DNA from: Acidimicrobiales bacterium
GTDB lineage: Bacteria; Actinomycetota; Acidimicrobiia; Acidimicrobiales; VFJN01
Assembly (NCBI GenBank): GCA_035316325.1
Contig: DATHJB010000029.1
Coordinates: 1 to 38,307 of the forward strand
Direction: 5' to 3'
DNA length: 38,307 nt
Positions within the stretch are counted from its first letter, which is position 1, and each line of letters starts with the position of its first letter. The position numbers and the translations under genes were made by a program. Positions 1-7,405 of this stretch are shown piece by piece. Under the pieces are notes generated by a model that worked only from the letters and a program-made list of their open reading frames with translations, had not been told where the DNA came from and did not search any database.

Positions 1-2
1 CG

Positions 3-929
3 TCAGGTGTCGCGGAGGCCGGAGATGACGCCCTGGACCTCCTCGACCTCGCGGGGGAGGTCGTCGGAGAGGGCGATCGCCGGGAAGTCGCCGTCCACGC
101 CGCCCGGCTGCTGCCAGTGCACGGCCCAGGTGACGGTGACCGTGCCCGGCCAGGCCGCGGGCCGACCGGCGGCGCCCGTCCGCTGGGTGTACGTGTGGGC
201 GCAGGCGCCGGGCGCGGCGGCCTGCTCGCGCGGCGCCGGTCCGCCCGGGTCGTAGCGGGTGCCCCCGTCCTCGCAGGTGACCGCGGCGGCACCGGTCTCC
301 CCGGGGTCGAACGTGAGGGTTGGCGTGGCGACGAGCTCGACGCAGACCGTGCCGGTCGGGTCGCACCCTCCTGCGGTCTGCTCGCCCTGCCAGTTGCTCA
401 CCGCCACGAACGTCGGCACGTCGAGGAGCGAGGGCGTGCCCGCGGCCGGGTCGGCGTCGAGCGTGGGCTTGCGCAACCGGCTGGCGATCTCGACGCGGAA
501 CTCGGTGGCCACCTGCTCCGGCGACGGTAGGGGCGCCTCGTCCGGCTCGAACCACGCCGTCCCCCCGGGCCCGACGTAGTCGACGCCGAACTCGTTGGTG
601 CAGATCTCCCACCACATGGTCGCACCGGGCGATGCGTCGCCCGGCCGGTCGGGGACGACGCCCGGCGGGATCGGGTACGGCTCCCAGTGGCAGCCGTTGG
701 GGTCGGGTTCGCCGCCCCCCTCGTCGCCGTCGTCGCCCGGGTCGCCCGGTGTGTCGCCCGGGTCCTCGATCTCGATGCAGACCACCGTCGGCTTGTAGTC
801 GGGCGGGAGGTAGACGACCGTGGGCCGGCACGCCGCCGCGGCCGGCGGCGCCGACCACACGATCCCGCCGGCCAGCGCGGCCAACACCGTCAGCACGCCG
901 AGCAACGTTCGCGTCCGCATCACGCTCAC
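3..929 (-). CDS. Secreted protein of unknown function
   Basis: This 308-residue protein has a clear Sec signal peptide: basic MRTRT, a hydrophobic stretch LLGVLTVLAALAGGIVW, and an Ala-rich cleavage region near residue 33. A low-complexity Pro/Gly/Asp segment follows at about residues 56-77. The rest is a Trp- and Cys-containing domain (CHWEPYP, MWWEICTNEF, VAVSNWQ, VTWAVHWQQPGG). The pattern resembles secreted proteins found near pilus-assembly loci in actinobacteria, but that is only a resemblance. The GTG start at 929 overlaps the stop of the upstream lipoprotein gene as GTGA, so the two are probably translationally coupled. A second in-frame ATG four codons in is possible. The stop lies only three bases from the window edge, so the gene is complete. 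No function is assigned. Confidence 0.75.
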   Translation of the reverse strand: MSVMRTRTLLGVLTVLAALAGGIVWSAPPAAAACRPTVVYLPPDYKPTVVCIEIEDPGDTPGDPGDDGDEGGGEPDPNGCHWEPYPIPPGVVPDRPGDASPGATMWWEICTNEFGVDYVGPGGTAWFEPDEAPLPSPEQVATEFRVEIASRLRKPTLDADPAAGTPSLLDVPTFVAVSNWQGEQTAGGCDPTGTVCVELVATPTLTFDPGETGAAAVTCEDGGTRYDPGGPAPREQAAAPGACAHTYTQRTGAAGRPAAWPGTVTVTWAVHWQQPGGVDGDFPAIALSDDLPREVEEVQGVISGLRDT

Positions 930-1558
930 CCCTCGTCCTCGGTCCCGGTGGTCTGGCAGCCCTGCCCGTCGACGAGGTTGCGCAGGTCGCGCAGGCGCCA
1001 GCCGCCGTCGACCCGCACCGCGACCCCCTCGCCGTGCTGCAGCGTCTCCTCGACCAGGTCGTCCACCGCGCCCTCCGCGTCGTACTGGATGTAACGATGC
1101 TCGTCGCAGGTCGGAAAGTGCACCTCGTCGGGCGACGTGACCTCGACGGGCCCGTCGAGCCGCGACACGAGCGCCGGGTGCTCGTCGTTGACGGGCTCGA
1201 TGGTCATGCCGCCGGCGGCCTGCTGCTCCCAGCCGGCGAGGGCTTCGGCCGCCAGCTGGCTGTCCGCCTCGAACAGGTCGAGGTACGCGACCACGAGCGG
1301 GTGGCTCGGGTCCTGCGCCACCGCCGGGTCGGCGATGATCTCGTTCACCGTGCGGCTGTACTCGGCGAGCAACGCCTCGACGTCGCCGGTGACGACCTCC
1401 GCCGCGTCGTCGTCGTCAGCGGGCAGCTGGACGCCCTGGTCCTCCGTCGGCGGCGGGCTGTCGGCGTCGTCGTCACCGCCGGAGCAGGCGACCACGAACA
1501 GCAACCCCACCACCGCTGCGGCCGGCCACCGGCACCGTCGCTCCCCAGCCACCCTCAT
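926..1558 (-). CDS. Putative lipoprotein
   Basis: From the ATG at 1558 the protein is 210 residues. It starts with a basic segment, a hydrophobic stretch (WPAAAVVGLLFVVAC) and a lipobox whose Cys is residue 25, followed by an acidic linker (GGDDDADSPPPTEDQ). This predicts an anchored extracytoplasmic lipoprotein. The remaining part (about 50-210) has an alpha+beta look reminiscent of NTF2-like lipoproteins, with a late Cys pair (FPTC, GQGC); this is tentative. The reading frame is open up to 1684, but that longer start would put about 42 non-signal residues before the signal sequence, so the ATG at 1558 is preferred. It is the first gene of a pair with the downstream secreted protein. Confidence 0.75.
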   Translation of the reverse strand: MRVAGERRCRWPAAAVVGLLFVVACSGGDDDADSPPPTEDQGVQLPADDDDAAEVVTGDVEALLAEYSRTVNEIIADPAVAQDPSHPLVVAYLDLFEADSQLAAEALAGWEQQAAGGMTIEPVNDEHPALVSRLDGPVEVTSPDEVHFPTCDEHRYIQYDAEGAVDDLVEETLQHGEGVAVRVDGGWRLRDLRNLVDGQGCQTTGTEDEG

Positions 1559-1688
1559 CCCGATAATCCTGCCAGAAGGAGAGTTCGGTTCGGCCTCAGG
1601 GGTTAGGGCGTGTCCTGCATGGACGTCTACCTGGGCGTCGACCGCCGGATCGATTACCGGCCCCCTCCGACGTAGTCGCGTCACCCGG

Positions 1689-2024
1689 TCACATGAGGCC
1701 GGTGGCGATGACGAGGGCGGCGGCGGGGATGGCGGACACGACGGCGATGGCGTTGGTCGTGCGGGCGGCTCGTTGCTGGTGGCGGTGGAGGGTGGGGTCG
1801 TCGTCGGGCATCTCGATGCCGACCTGGCCGACGATGTCCCTCGCGCCGAGGGCGAGAGCGGGGTGGAGCAGCCCGACGACGGCGGTGACGGTGGTCCAGC
1901 GGAGGTAGCGGCGGGCGGTGGGTCCGTCGAGCCGGCGGTCGGGGACGGCCGCGGCCCATCCCAGGAAGATGACGAACCCGAGGCCCAGGTAGTAGGCGAT
2001 CAGGGTGGTGGTGGTTCCGGCCAC
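1689..2024 (-). CDS. Small integral membrane protein
   Basis: This 111-residue protein has about three hydrophobic segments (near 5-25, 42-60 and 90-111), with an intervening charged loop containing DDDPTLHRHQQR. The start is GTG at 2024, preceded by an AGGAG ribosome-binding site about nine bases upstream. It begins 17 bases after the stop of the 130-residue membrane-anchored protein, so it is probably the last gene of the antiporter unit. No family is recognised. It might be an accessory membrane protein of the antiporter, which is only inferred from position. Overlapping Arg/Pro-rich frames in the same stretch are shadows. Confidence 0.6.
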   Translation of the reverse strand: MAGTTTTLIAYYLGLGFVIFLGWAAAVPDRRLDGPTARRYLRWTTVTAVVGLLHPALALGARDIVGQVGIEMPDDDPTLHRHQQRAARTTNAIAVVSAIPAAALVIATGLM

Positions 2025-2041
2025 GTGGTCGGGCTCCTGTG

Positions 2042-2434
2042 TCAGCGGGGTGATTCGGGGATGCCGGCGGCCCGGAGGCGATCGGCGAGCTCGTCGGGCA
2101 CGGTGACGTGCCAGCCGTCCTGGGTGAGCTGGTCGCGGCTGAGCCGGGCCTCGGCGACCTGGCCGCCGTAGGCGAAGCGGAGGATCCAGGTGTCGCCCTG
2201 GTCGACGATGTCGGTGGCGGTGCGTTCGTGGTCGCGCGCGACGCCCCCGATGCCGACCCAGCCGGCCCGGTCCCCGTCGGTCGCCTCGACGTGGACGTCC
2301 CAGGGATGGGGGTTGTCGACGGTGATGCCGTCGACGTAGGACGGGGTGCGGAGCGCGGGGATCACGACGGCCGTGGCCACGGCCCAGAACAGGGCGGCCA
2401 CGACGACGCCGACGATGCCGGGGCGGATGGTCAT
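2042..2434 (-). CDS. Membrane-anchored protein, small extracytoplasmic domain
   Basis: The 130-residue product has one N-terminal hydrophobic helix (about residues 6-26, GIVGVVVAALFWAVATAVVI). A soluble domain of about 100 residues follows with a beta-rich look (ITVDNPHPWDVHVEAT, WILRFAYGGQVAEARLS). The segment resembles small domains that look like cell-surface carbohydrate- or ligand-binding folds, but no family is assigned. Its ATG at 2434 overlaps the antiporter stop as ATGA, which implies coupled translation and a link to cation/proton exchange. The frame continues upstream as an Arg-rich shadow of the antiporter gene, which was disregarded. Confidence 0.7.
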   Translation of the reverse strand: MTIRPGIVGVVVAALFWAVATAVVIPALRTPSYVDGITVDNPHPWDVHVEATDGDRAGWVGIGGVARDHERTATDIVDQGDTWILRFAYGGQVAEARLSRDQLTQDGWHVTVPDELADRLRAAGIPESPR

Positions 2435-3618
2435 GGCGGTTGGGTGGCGGGGACCGGTTCGAGGCGGACCGGCAGCCAGGTGGCGATGCGCCGGGACTGG
2501 GCGGTGAGCAGCGGGCCCAGCACGGCCAGGACGAGGACGTAGAGCGCGACGAACGGTCCGAGCCGATCGTCGAGCCCGGCCGCGGTGGCGAGGGTGGCGA
2601 GGATGAGGGAGAACTCGCCCCGGCCGAGCAGCGTCAACGCGATGTTGGTGGCACCGAGACGACTGGCGCCCCCCAGCCGGCCGATGGTGAGCCCGGCGGC
2701 GACGTTGAACAGGACCGACAGGCCGACGGCGGCGAGCACCGGGGCCGCCACCCGGCCGGCGTCGCCGGGGTCGATGCTGAGCCCGAAGGCGAAGAAGAAC
2801 GCCGCCGCGAACGCGTCGCGCAGCGGCAGCACGAGGCGTTCGATCCGCTCGGCGGCCTGGCTCTCGGCCAGGACGATGCCGACACCGAACGCGCCGATCG
2901 CCTCGGACACGCCGAGCTCCGCGGCGATGCCGGCGACGAGCACGGCGAGGCCGACGAAGCACACCGTGAGCAGCTCGTCGTCGGGTGCGGCGACCAGCCG
3001 GTTCGCCGCCGCGGTGCCCCAGCGGGCGGCGGCCCCGAGACCGACGAGGAACCCGAAGGCGACCAGGAACTGCACCACCGCATCCGTGGCGGTGGTGGCG
3101 TCGCCGAGCACGGGCTGGAGCAGCGCCAGGTAGAGGGCCAGGAAGATGTCCTGCACGACGGTGACGCCGAGGATGGTGCGGCTCTCCGGGTTGGCGAGGC
3201 GGCGCAGCTCGATGAGCAGCTTGGTGACGATCGCCGACGACGAGATCCCGACCGCTCCGGCGATGACGAAGGCCTCGCTCGTCCCCCAGCCCAGCGCCAA
3301 CCCGAAGGCGAGCCCGGCGCCCACGTTGAGCAGCAGGTAGACGCCACCGGCGAGGAGGAGTCCGCGTCCGCCGTCGATCAGGTCGCCGAGCGAGAACTCG
3401 AGGCCCAGGTGGAACAGCAGCAGGATCAGGCCGAGCGCGGCGAGGAGCTCGAGCTGCTCGGGGTGCTCGACGACCACGAGCCCGGGCGTGTTGGGGCCGA
3501 ACAGGATGCCGGCGACCATGAAGAACGGGATCGTCGGCAGCCCGATCCGGCGACCCATCCGCCCGAACAACCCGGCGGCGAGGAAGGCACCGCCGATCCC
3601 GACGAGGGCGTCACCCAC
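2431..3618 (-). CDS. Cation:proton antiporter, CPA2 (KefB/KhtU-like) membrane subunit
   Basis: The 395-residue protein is almost entirely hydrophobic helices (about twelve). It carries CPA2-family hallmarks: the N-terminal GLPTIPFFMVAGILFGPNTPG segment, LLLFHLGLEFS, the GAVGISSSAIVTKLL stretch, SEAIGAFGVGIVLAES, and FFAFGLSIDP near 275-285. It ends after the membrane domain without a TrkA-N or RCK domain; that role falls to the gene just upstream. This split arrangement is known from Bacillus KhtTU/AmhMT K+(NH4+)/H+ antiporters, so K+/H+ exchange is the likely activity. The start is GTG at 3618, overlapping the RCK gene by eight bases. The gene is unrelated to the catabolic locus further right. 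Confidence 0.9.
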   Translation of the reverse strand: MGDALVGIGGAFLAAGLFGRMGRRIGLPTIPFFMVAGILFGPNTPGLVVVEHPEQLELLAALGLILLLFHLGLEFSLGDLIDGGRGLLLAGGVYLLLNVGAGLAFGLALGWGTSEAFVIAGAVGISSSAIVTKLLIELRRLANPESRTILGVTVVQDIFLALYLALLQPVLGDATTATDAVVQFLVAFGFLVGLGAAARWGTAAANRLVAAPDDELLTVCFVGLAVLVAGIAAELGVSEAIGAFGVGIVLAESQAAERIERLVLPLRDAFAAAFFFAFGLSIDPGDAGRVAAPVLAAVGLSVLFNVAAGLTIGRLGGASRLGATNIALTLLGRGEFSLILATLATAAGLDDRLGPFVALYVLVLAVLGPLLTAQSRRIATWLPVRLEPVPATQPP

Positions 3619-4132
3619 GCGGGTCCACCACGTGGCGCCGGAACCGGAGCAGGTCCTCCCGGCGGCCGATGACCACCAGCTGGTCCCCGGCCTCGAGCCG
3701 CTCGCTGGGCTCCGGTGCGATCAGCGGGGTGTGGTCACGCAGGATGGCGGCCACCGTCATCCCGGTCCGCCGCCGGATCTCCAGCTCCCCGATCGTCGAC
3801 CCGGTCCCGCGGGCGTCGGGTTCGAGGGTCAGCCAGTCGATGAGCAGGCCCCCGATCACGGCCTCGATCTCCTCGACCACGGCGGGCTTGAAGAAGGCGC
3901 CGCCGAGGACGGCCCCCAGTGTCCGGGCCTGCGCGTCGCTCAGCGTCACGACGGTCTCCGGCTCGTCGCCGCCCGGGGCGAAGACGTACAGGTCGCGCCG
4001 CCCCGAGTGGTGCACGACCACCACCACCCGGCCGCCGTCGACCGCTCGCATCTCGTAGCGGTGCCCGATGCCGGGCAGCGCCTGGTCCACGACGGCCGTC
4101 AGGGACGGCTGGTGCGCGGGGTTGTCACTCAT
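3611..4132 (-). CDS. RCK_C (TrkA-C) regulatory subunit of the antiporter, KhtT-like
   Basis: The 173-residue soluble protein has an N-terminal domain of about 90 residues and a C-terminal TrkA-C/RCK_C domain (roughly 90-170: STIGELEIRRRTGMTVAAIL, APEPSERLEAGDQLVVIG). In the KhtT family this domain gates the partner antiporter in response to ions or nucleotides such as c-di-AMP. The ATG at 4132 is chosen because AAGGA sits nine bases upstream; a GTG at 4156 would add eight residues with no clear ribosome-binding site. It is the first gene of a minus-strand unit that continues with the antiporter, the 130-residue and the 111-residue membrane proteins. Confidence 0.88.
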   Translation of the reverse strand: MSDNPAHQPSLTAVVDQALPGIGHRYEMRAVDGGRVVVVVHHSGRRDLYVFAPGGDEPETVVTLSDAQARTLGAVLGGAFFKPAVVEEIEAVIGGLLIDWLTLEPDARGTGSTIGELEIRRRTGMTVAAILRDHTPLIAPEPSERLEAGDQLVVIGRREDLLRFRRHVVDPRG

Positions 4133-4183
4133 CGTCTGGGTTCCTTCACTCGTCACTCACCTGGGCGCGCCGGGGCGCGCGAC

Positions 4184-4211
4184 GCCCTACCGGTCAGCAG
4201 CCAGGTAGGGC
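4184..4211 (-). terminator. Hairpin downstream of the 125-residue membrane protein gene
   Basis: GCCCTACC (4184-4191) and GGTAGGGC (4204-4211) form an eight-base-pair stem with a 12-base loop. It lies just after the stop codon at 4219 of the minus-strand gene. There is no T-tract, as is common for actinobacterial terminators. A second GC-only inverted repeat (4165-4180) lies next to it. Termination is inferred from structure and position only. Confidence 0.4.
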
Positions 4212-4218
4212 CCGGGAC

Positions 4219-4596
4219 CTACGCGAGGAGCGGCAGAGGTGGCGCGCGGAGCGTCGCCGGTGAACGGCGGGGCCGGGGCGCGTCGGCGGCGCCGTCGCGG
4301 CGGCTGAGCCACCAGGCGAGGGCGGCGATGCCGAGCCCGAGGGCGGCGGCCAGCGCCGCGGCGTCGAACTTCGCCCACCGGACCTCGACGACGTGGTCGG
4401 TGACCAGCGACGTCCCGAGCCGGGTGGCCGGGACGACGACCCCGGCTGTAGCCGAGCCCACCAGCGCGGTCGCGCCGGGTTCGGCACCTTGGTCCCGGCC
4501 GCCGGCATCCGACGGTCCGCCACCCTGCAGCGCAGCGGCGAACAGCATCGCGAGCGCCACGCAGGCGAAGACCACGCGGCGCCGGCTCCGGAACAT
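4219..4596 (-). CDS. Small protein with N- and C-terminal membrane helices
   Basis: The 125-residue product has a signal-anchor-like start (basic MFRSRRR, then a hydrophobic stretch from VVFACVALAM to AAALQ) and a central region rich in Gly, Ala and Thr. A C-terminal helix follows (AAALAAALGLGIAALAWW) with a basic tail. This layout suggests a membrane protein with an extracytoplasmic loop of about 60 residues. No family is recognised and no strong ribosome-binding site precedes the ATG at 4596, so it is kept with moderate confidence. It is divergent from the EthD gene and is the last gene before the catabolic locus. Confidence 0.55.
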   Translation of the reverse strand: MFRSRRRVVFACVALAMLFAAALQGGGPSDAGGRDQGAEPGATALVGSATAGVVVPATRLGTSLVTDHVVEVRWAKFDAAALAAALGLGIAALAWWLSRRDGAADAPRPRRSPATLRAPPLPLLA

Positions 4597-4684
4597 CCGT
4601 ACGGACGCTAGCGGCTCATGTCCGCGCCCGTCCTCCGACCAGGAGGAACCGAAGAGGCTGGCCAGGAGCGATGGCTGTGGTCAT

Positions 4685-4700
4685 AATCCTTGCATTGATT
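4685..4700. promoter_or_regulatory. Operator-like inverted repeat, site A
   Basis: AATC-CTTGCATT-GATT: four-base arms separated by eight bases, the same geometry as seven other sites in this window (consensus TATC-N8-GATA). It lies just before the EthD-domain gene. It is the most divergent member in its left arm. Confidence 0.6.
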
Positions 4701-4711
4701 CAACAGACGAG

Positions 4712-5383
4712 CTGATCCATCGCCACAAGCTGTTCCTGACCCTGCGCCGCCCGGCCGACCAGGACGCCGACGCCTTCGCCCGCCGCGTCCTCGAGGGGGC
4801 CGCCGCCGAGGGATCGTCGGGCCGGGGCTGCGTCGTCGACCTGGTCGACCAGCCGCCCGTCGCCGGGTCGGGCCTGCCCACCCGCGACGCCCCGCCGCTC
4901 GACGCGCTGGTGGAGCTGTGGCCCGAGCCCGGCCGGGTCGACGGCGTCGTCGCCGCCTGGGGTGCGACGCCCGACCTCGGCCTCCACGCCGCCTACGTGG
5001 TCGACGAGGTGATCCAGCGCGACCACGGGCGTCCCGGGCCCGCCGGCGGGCCGACGCCCGGCATCAAGATCGTCTACCTGGTGGAGCGCACCCCGGGCCT
5101 CACCGTCGAGCAGTTCGTGGACCACTGGCGGAACCGGCACGGCCCGCTGGCCCTGCGCCACCACGTCGGCGCCACCCGCTACGTGCAGAACGCCGTGACC
5201 GCCCGCCTCGCCGCTGCGACCGGCGATCCGGTGGTCGGCCTCGCCGAGCTGCACTTCGCGTCCGCCCACGACCTGGTGACCCGCATGTACGACTCGCCGG
5301 AGGGCATGCGGGCCATCGGCGACGACGTGGCCCGGTTCGTCGGCGCCGCCGCCGGCTACCTCGTCACCGAGCACGTCCTCTGA
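4712..5383 (+). CDS. EthD-domain protein (dimeric alpha+beta barrel)
   Basis: The frame encodes two ferredoxin-like halves. The N-terminal half (HKLFLTLRRPADQDADAFARRVL) is degenerate. The C-terminal half (about residues 115-223) has the EthD signature: IKIVYLVERTPGLTVEQFVDHW, then RNRHGPLALRH. EthD-like proteins are small dimeric alpha+beta barrels often found beside oxidoreductases in degradation loci; their exact role is usually unknown. The start is uncertain. No in-frame ATG, GTG or TTG occurs between the upstream region and a GTG at 4910, which would cut off the first half. The call therefore uses CTG at 4712; ATT at 4694 or CTG at 4730 are alternatives. It is followed after two bases by an SDR gene, probably in the same unit, under operator site A. 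Confidence 0.75.
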   Translation: MIHRHKLFLTLRRPADQDADAFARRVLEGAAAEGSSGRGCVVDLVDQPPVAGSGLPTRDAPPLDALVELWPEPGRVDGVVAAWGATPDLGLHAAYVVDEVIQRDHGRPGPAGGPTPGIKIVYLVERTPGLTVEQFVDHWRNRHGPLALRHHVGATRYVQNAVTARLAAATGDPVVGLAELHFASAHDLVTRMYDSPEGMRAIGDDVARFVGAAAGYLVTEHVL

Positions 5384-5385
5384 CG

Positions 5386-6201
5386 ATGGCGGGCGGTCGC
5401 TTCGAGGATCGGGTGGCGGTGGTGACCGGCGCGGCGTCGGGGATCGGCCGGTCGACGGCGTGCCTGCTGGCCGCCGAGGGGGCCGCCGTGGTGGTGGCCG
5501 ACCTCGACGCCGACGGCGCGGCGGAGGTGGCGGCCGACATCGTCGGCCGGGGCGGGGCGGCGCACGCCCACCGGGTCGACGTGGCCGACGAGGCGTCGGT
5601 CGTGCAGATGATCGCCTCCGCCGTCGAGCGCTTCGGTCGCCTCGACGTGCTCCACAACAACGCCGCCGCGCTGGGCCCCGACGTCCTCGGTCGCGACCGC
5701 GGCATCGTCGACCTCGACGTGGAGGTCTGGGACCGCACGATGGCGGTGAACGCCCGCGGCGTGCTGCTGGGCTGCAAGCACGCCATCCCGCGGATGCTGG
5801 CGAACCCGGGGTACCCGGGCGGGGCCATCGTCAACACCAGCTCGGGCGCGGCCTGGTCGGCGGCGACGACGGCCGCGTCGTACGGCGCCTCCAAGGCCGC
5901 GGTCGGCGCGCTCACCGCCTACGTGGCCACGATGTACGGCAAGCAGGGCATCCGCTGCAACGCGGTGGCGCCGGGCCTGGTCCTGACCGACGCCGCGCAG
6001 GCCCGCCTGTCGGACGACCAGCTCCGCCGCTTCCGGGACGCCCACCTCACGCCCGACGTCGCCGGGCCCGACGACATCGCCCGGGCGGTGGCGTTCCTGG
6101 CCTCCGACGACGCCGCCTACCTGACCGGCCACACGGTGGCGGTCGACGGCGGGATGTTCGTGCACAGCCCGCTCTACCAGCCGCCCGCGCCGCGGATGTG
6201 A
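5386..6201 (+). CDS. Short-chain dehydrogenase/reductase (SDR)
   Basis: This is a classical SDR of 271 residues: nucleotide-binding TGAASGIG near residues 15-22, acidic VVADLDAD at the end of beta2 favouring NAD(H), NNAA, Ser in NTSSGAAWS, the catalytic YGASK, and the PGLVLT loop. It would oxidise or reduce a secondary alcohol/ketone. Its substrate is not readable, but SDRs of this kind are frequent in steroid and terpenoid degradation clusters. The ATG at 5386 lies two bases after the EthD stop with no good independent ribosome-binding site, which suggests coupling. It ends at 6201, about 40 bases before the amidohydrolase gene, leaving room for the promoter and operator B. Confidence 0.92.
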   Translation: MAGGRFEDRVAVVTGAASGIGRSTACLLAAEGAAVVVADLDADGAAEVAADIVGRGGAAHAHRVDVADEASVVQMIASAVERFGRLDVLHNNAAALGPDVLGRDRGIVDLDVEVWDRTMAVNARGVLLGCKHAIPRMLANPGYPGGAIVNTSSGAAWSAATTAASYGASKAAVGALTAYVATMYGKQGIRCNAVAPGLVLTDAAQARLSDDQLRRFRDAHLTPDVAGPDDIARAVAFLASDDAAYLTGHTVAVDGGMFVHSPLYQPPAPRM

Positions 6202-6204
6202 CGG

Positions 6205-6240
6205 TTGACACGCAAAGGCTGCATCATTACTAATATATAG
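6205..6240 (+). promoter_or_regulatory. Promoter of the first amidohydrolase unit with operator site B (6222-6237)
   Basis: A TTGACA at 6205-6210 is followed by TACTAA (6228) and TAATAT (6231-6236) as candidate -10 boxes. The latter is seven bases before the second ATG at 6244, the spacing expected for a leaderless transcript. The inverted repeat, read on the minus strand, is TATA-TTAGTAAT-GATG at 6222-6237 and covers the -10 region, so binding there should block transcription. Confidence 0.6.
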
Positions 6241-7377
6241 ATGATGGAGCAGATCGAGGATGAGGCCCAGGACTACCCGGTCGTCGACGCCGACGGGCAC
6301 GTCGAGGAGGATCTCGAGCGCATCACCGAGCTGCTGCCGCCGAGCATGCGGCCCTTCGCTCCCCGGTTCCTGGCCGAAGGGCCGCTCGGCCACGTCGCCT
6401 TCGAGCTGGAGGGGCGGGTCTGGCGCTCGAAGTACCCCTTCCCCGGCGGCCGCACCAACGCCGTCGCCGCCGGCGGCCAGCACAACGAGGGCGGCCGCGA
6501 CCCGCACGTGCGCCTCGAGGTGCTCGACAGCGAGGGCCTCGCCGCCACCGTGCTGTTCCCCAGCGCGGCGCTGCTCTTCGGTTGGTACGAGAACCCCGAC
6601 ATCGCCGCCGCCATGTGCCGCGCCTACAACGAGTGGCTCGCCGAGTACTGCGCGGCCGACCCGAGCCGGCTGTTCGGCGTGGCCGTGCTGCCCCAGCAGG
6701 AGCCCCGCCTCGCCGCCGCCGAGCTGCAGCGGGCGGTCGACGACTACGGCTTCGTCGCCGGGATGGTCCGGCCCAACAAGATCGGCGGCCGCACCGTCGA
6801 CCACCCCGACTTCGAGGTGCTGTGGGAGGTCGCCGCCGACCTCGACGCCCCCGTCGTGCTGCACGAGGCCTACAACCACGGCATCGACACCATCGGCATC
6901 GACCGGATGTCGACCTACGCCGGCTGCCACGTGATGAGCCACGTCTTCGAGCAGATGTCGTCGATGCTGGTGGTCGGGCTGTCCGGCCCGCTCGCCCGCC
7001 ACGCCGACCTGCGCCTCGGCTTCTTCGAGGCCGGCTGCGGCTGGGCGCCCACCTGGGTCGACCGCATCTCCGAGCACTTCGAGCTCGCCCCCGACGACTT
7101 CCGGGGCGGCGACCCCGCCGAGGCGCTGCGCACCCGCACCTGGCTCACCTTCGAGCTCGACGAGCCGGCGCTGCGCTCGACCTGCGAGCTGGGGTGGGCC
7201 GACAACGTGTGCTTCGCGTCCGACTACCCGCACTTCGACGCCACCTTCCCGGGAGCCGTCGAGAAGGTGCGCGGGAGCGACCTCGACGACGAGCTGCTGC
7301 GGAAGCTCCTGTCCGACAACGCCTTCGGCTTCTTCGGGGACCGCCTCCGCGAGCCCCTGTCGGCGGCAGCGATCTGA
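6241..7377 (+). CDS. Amidohydrolase-family protein (ACMSD-like TIM barrel), first copy
   Basis: The 378-residue protein belongs to the amidohydrolase_2 family (PF04909 type). Features are the N-terminal metal motif VDADGHVEED, a His after the mid-strand (APVVLHEAYNHG), and the C-terminal metal Asp in FASDYPHFDATFPG. Family members are metal-dependent TIM barrels that decarboxylate or hydrolyse ring or ring-cleavage products. The precise reaction is not readable. It shares long identical stretches with the second copy at 17966 (RPNKIGGRTVDHPDF, EAGCGWAPTWVDRI). Two consecutive ATGs (6241, 6244) exist; with TAATAT just upstream, 6244 may be the true leaderless start. It is followed by a LivK-type lipoprotein and a CoA ligase in the same unit. 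Confidence 0.88.
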   Translation: MMEQIEDEAQDYPVVDADGHVEEDLERITELLPPSMRPFAPRFLAEGPLGHVAFELEGRVWRSKYPFPGGRTNAVAAGGQHNEGGRDPHVRLEVLDSEGLAATVLFPSAALLFGWYENPDIAAAMCRAYNEWLAEYCAADPSRLFGVAVLPQQEPRLAAAELQRAVDDYGFVAGMVRPNKIGGRTVDHPDFEVLWEVAADLDAPVVLHEAYNHGIDTIGIDRMSTYAGCHVMSHVFEQMSSMLVVGLSGPLARHADLRLGFFEAGCGWAPTWVDRISEHFELAPDDFRGGDPAEALRTRTWLTFELDEPALRSTCELGWADNVCFASDYPHFDATFPGAVEKVRGSDLDDELLRKLLSDNAFGFFGDRLREPLSAAAI

Positions 7378-7405
7378 ATCCACCCGGCGAGAGCGAGGGG
7401 AAACC

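Noticed and set aside
320..1606. A 428-codon plus-strand frame at the left end
   Set aside because: Arg/Pro/Ser-rich in its first part with no domain pattern; the minus strand holds a clear signal peptide and lipobox protein pair instead.
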